A DNA stretch of 5,112 nt, from the NCBI GenBank assembly GCA_011524615.1, contig WTJZ01000013.1, positions 5,650 to 10,761 on the forward strand, read 5' to 3'. The DNA is from Akkermansiaceae bacterium (GTDB lineage: Bacteria > Verrucomicrobiota > Verrucomicrobiia > Verrucomicrobiales > Akkermansiaceae). The position numbers and the translations under genes were made by a program. The notes beneath the pieces are model-generated. The model did no database searches. It saw nothing but the letters and a program-made list of their open reading frames with translations, and was not told the DNA's origin. Positions 4,965-5,112 of the stretch are shown piece after piece. Within the stretch, counting starts at the first letter, position 1. Every line of letters begins with the position of its first letter.

Positions 4965-5112
4965 GCTAGCCAAGGAGTCACTTTTTGCAAAAGTGAAGGC
5001 GAAGAGCTTTGTAAGCTCGAAGAGAGTGACCCTGAGCTGCGTGTTTTGTTAGGTTTGGGCCCTGCAGAGACTTAACCGCAAAGCCGCCAAGACGCAAAAG
5101 ATTGGGAAGGTG
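4965..5112. repeat. Intergenic modular repeat, copy 2 (long form, may continue past window)
   Basis: The copy opens with GCTAGC (4965-4970) and TCACT (4978-4982). It then carries a 30-nt block (4983-5012) absent from copy 1, the shared 26-nt block (5013-5038), a further 17-nt gain within 5039-5057, and the 55-bp core 5058-5112, identical to copy 1 and running to the last base of the window. The extra 30-nt block creates two hairpins with tight 3-nt loops. More copies may lie to the right. Confidence 0.85.
4978..5018. repeat. Pair of perfect hairpins inside repeat copy 2
   Basis: TCACTTTT (4978-4985) and AAAAGTGA (4989-4996) form an 8-bp perfect stem with a 3-nt loop. GAGCTT (5004-5009) and AAGCTC (5013-5018) form a 6-bp perfect stem with a 3-nt loop. 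An alternative outer stem, GTCACT (4977-4982) with AGTGAC (5025-5030), could enclose them as a branched fold. Structure is read from complementarity only. Confidence 0.6.

Larger units (their letters stand above)
4774..5112. other. Gene-free repeat-bearing intergenic stretch
   Basis: From the tatC terminator to the window end I find no credible gene or RNA gene. The only open frame of any length (minus strand, 4990-4784) is a translation of the repeat sequence. The stretch consists of two diverged copies of one modular repeat, joined by a spacer at 4886-4964 that itself contains three short GCGGAA-type units (4916-4945). Confidence 0.75.

Noticed and set aside
4784..4990. Minus-strand 68-codon open frame at the right end
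   Set aside because: It is a translation through repeat copy 1 and the adjoining spacer and has no protein-like features; the LGGFAVKSLQ stretch is simply the reverse complement of the repeat core.
4831..5112. CRISPR array
   Set aside because: There are only two 55-bp identical units separated by 172 bp of partly homologous sequence, and no cas gene; this does not fit spacer-repeat architecture.
4783..5112. Insertion sequence or integron remnant
   Set aside because: There is no transposase or integrase coding sequence, no terminal inverted repeats flanking the block and no target duplication that I can see.

Overview
The window looks like a chromosomal segment of a bacterium from the Planctomycetota-Verrucomicrobiota-Chlamydiota group, most likely Verrucomicrobiota. 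The pointers are a secreted formylglycine sulfatase, a TatC enlarged by a long loop and a charged tail, and intergenic repeats rich in CGCAAAG-like units of a kind I associate with genomes of that group. This placement is an inference from gene style and is not proven by any single marker.

Layout. Positions 489 to 1 (minus strand) carry the N-terminal 163 codons of a UvrA-type excinuclease ATPase, which runs off the left edge. A 178-bp divergent intergenic region (490-667) with several palindromes separates it from a plus-strand type I sulfatase (668-2047). A hairpin terminator (2056-2082) follows the sulfatase. A G-rich spacer with a plausible promoter leads into trpD, anthranilate phosphoribosyltransferase (preferred start 2205, end 3254). 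After 11 bp comes tatC (3266-4705), probably on the same transcript. The tatC end has tandem stops, then a very strong and probably bidirectional terminator (4722-4773). The last 330 bp contain no gene but hold two diverged copies of a modular repeat, with an identical 55-bp core at 4831-4885 and 5058-5112.

How the genes fit together. UvrA would act in cytoplasmic nucleotide excision repair. TrpD would catalyse the second step of tryptophan synthesis from chorismate. TatC is the membrane receptor of the twin-arginine export system. The sulfatase appears to be exported through Sec, because its signal peptide has no twin arginine. There is no obvious shared pathway, so the trpD-tatC pair reads as an operon of convenience.

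I see no convincing new multi-gene system. The points most worth a second look are the indel-modular repeats at the right end, the unusual TatC architecture, the altered GKWxxG-type block in the sulfatase, and the palindrome-rich uvrA/sulfatase intergenic region.
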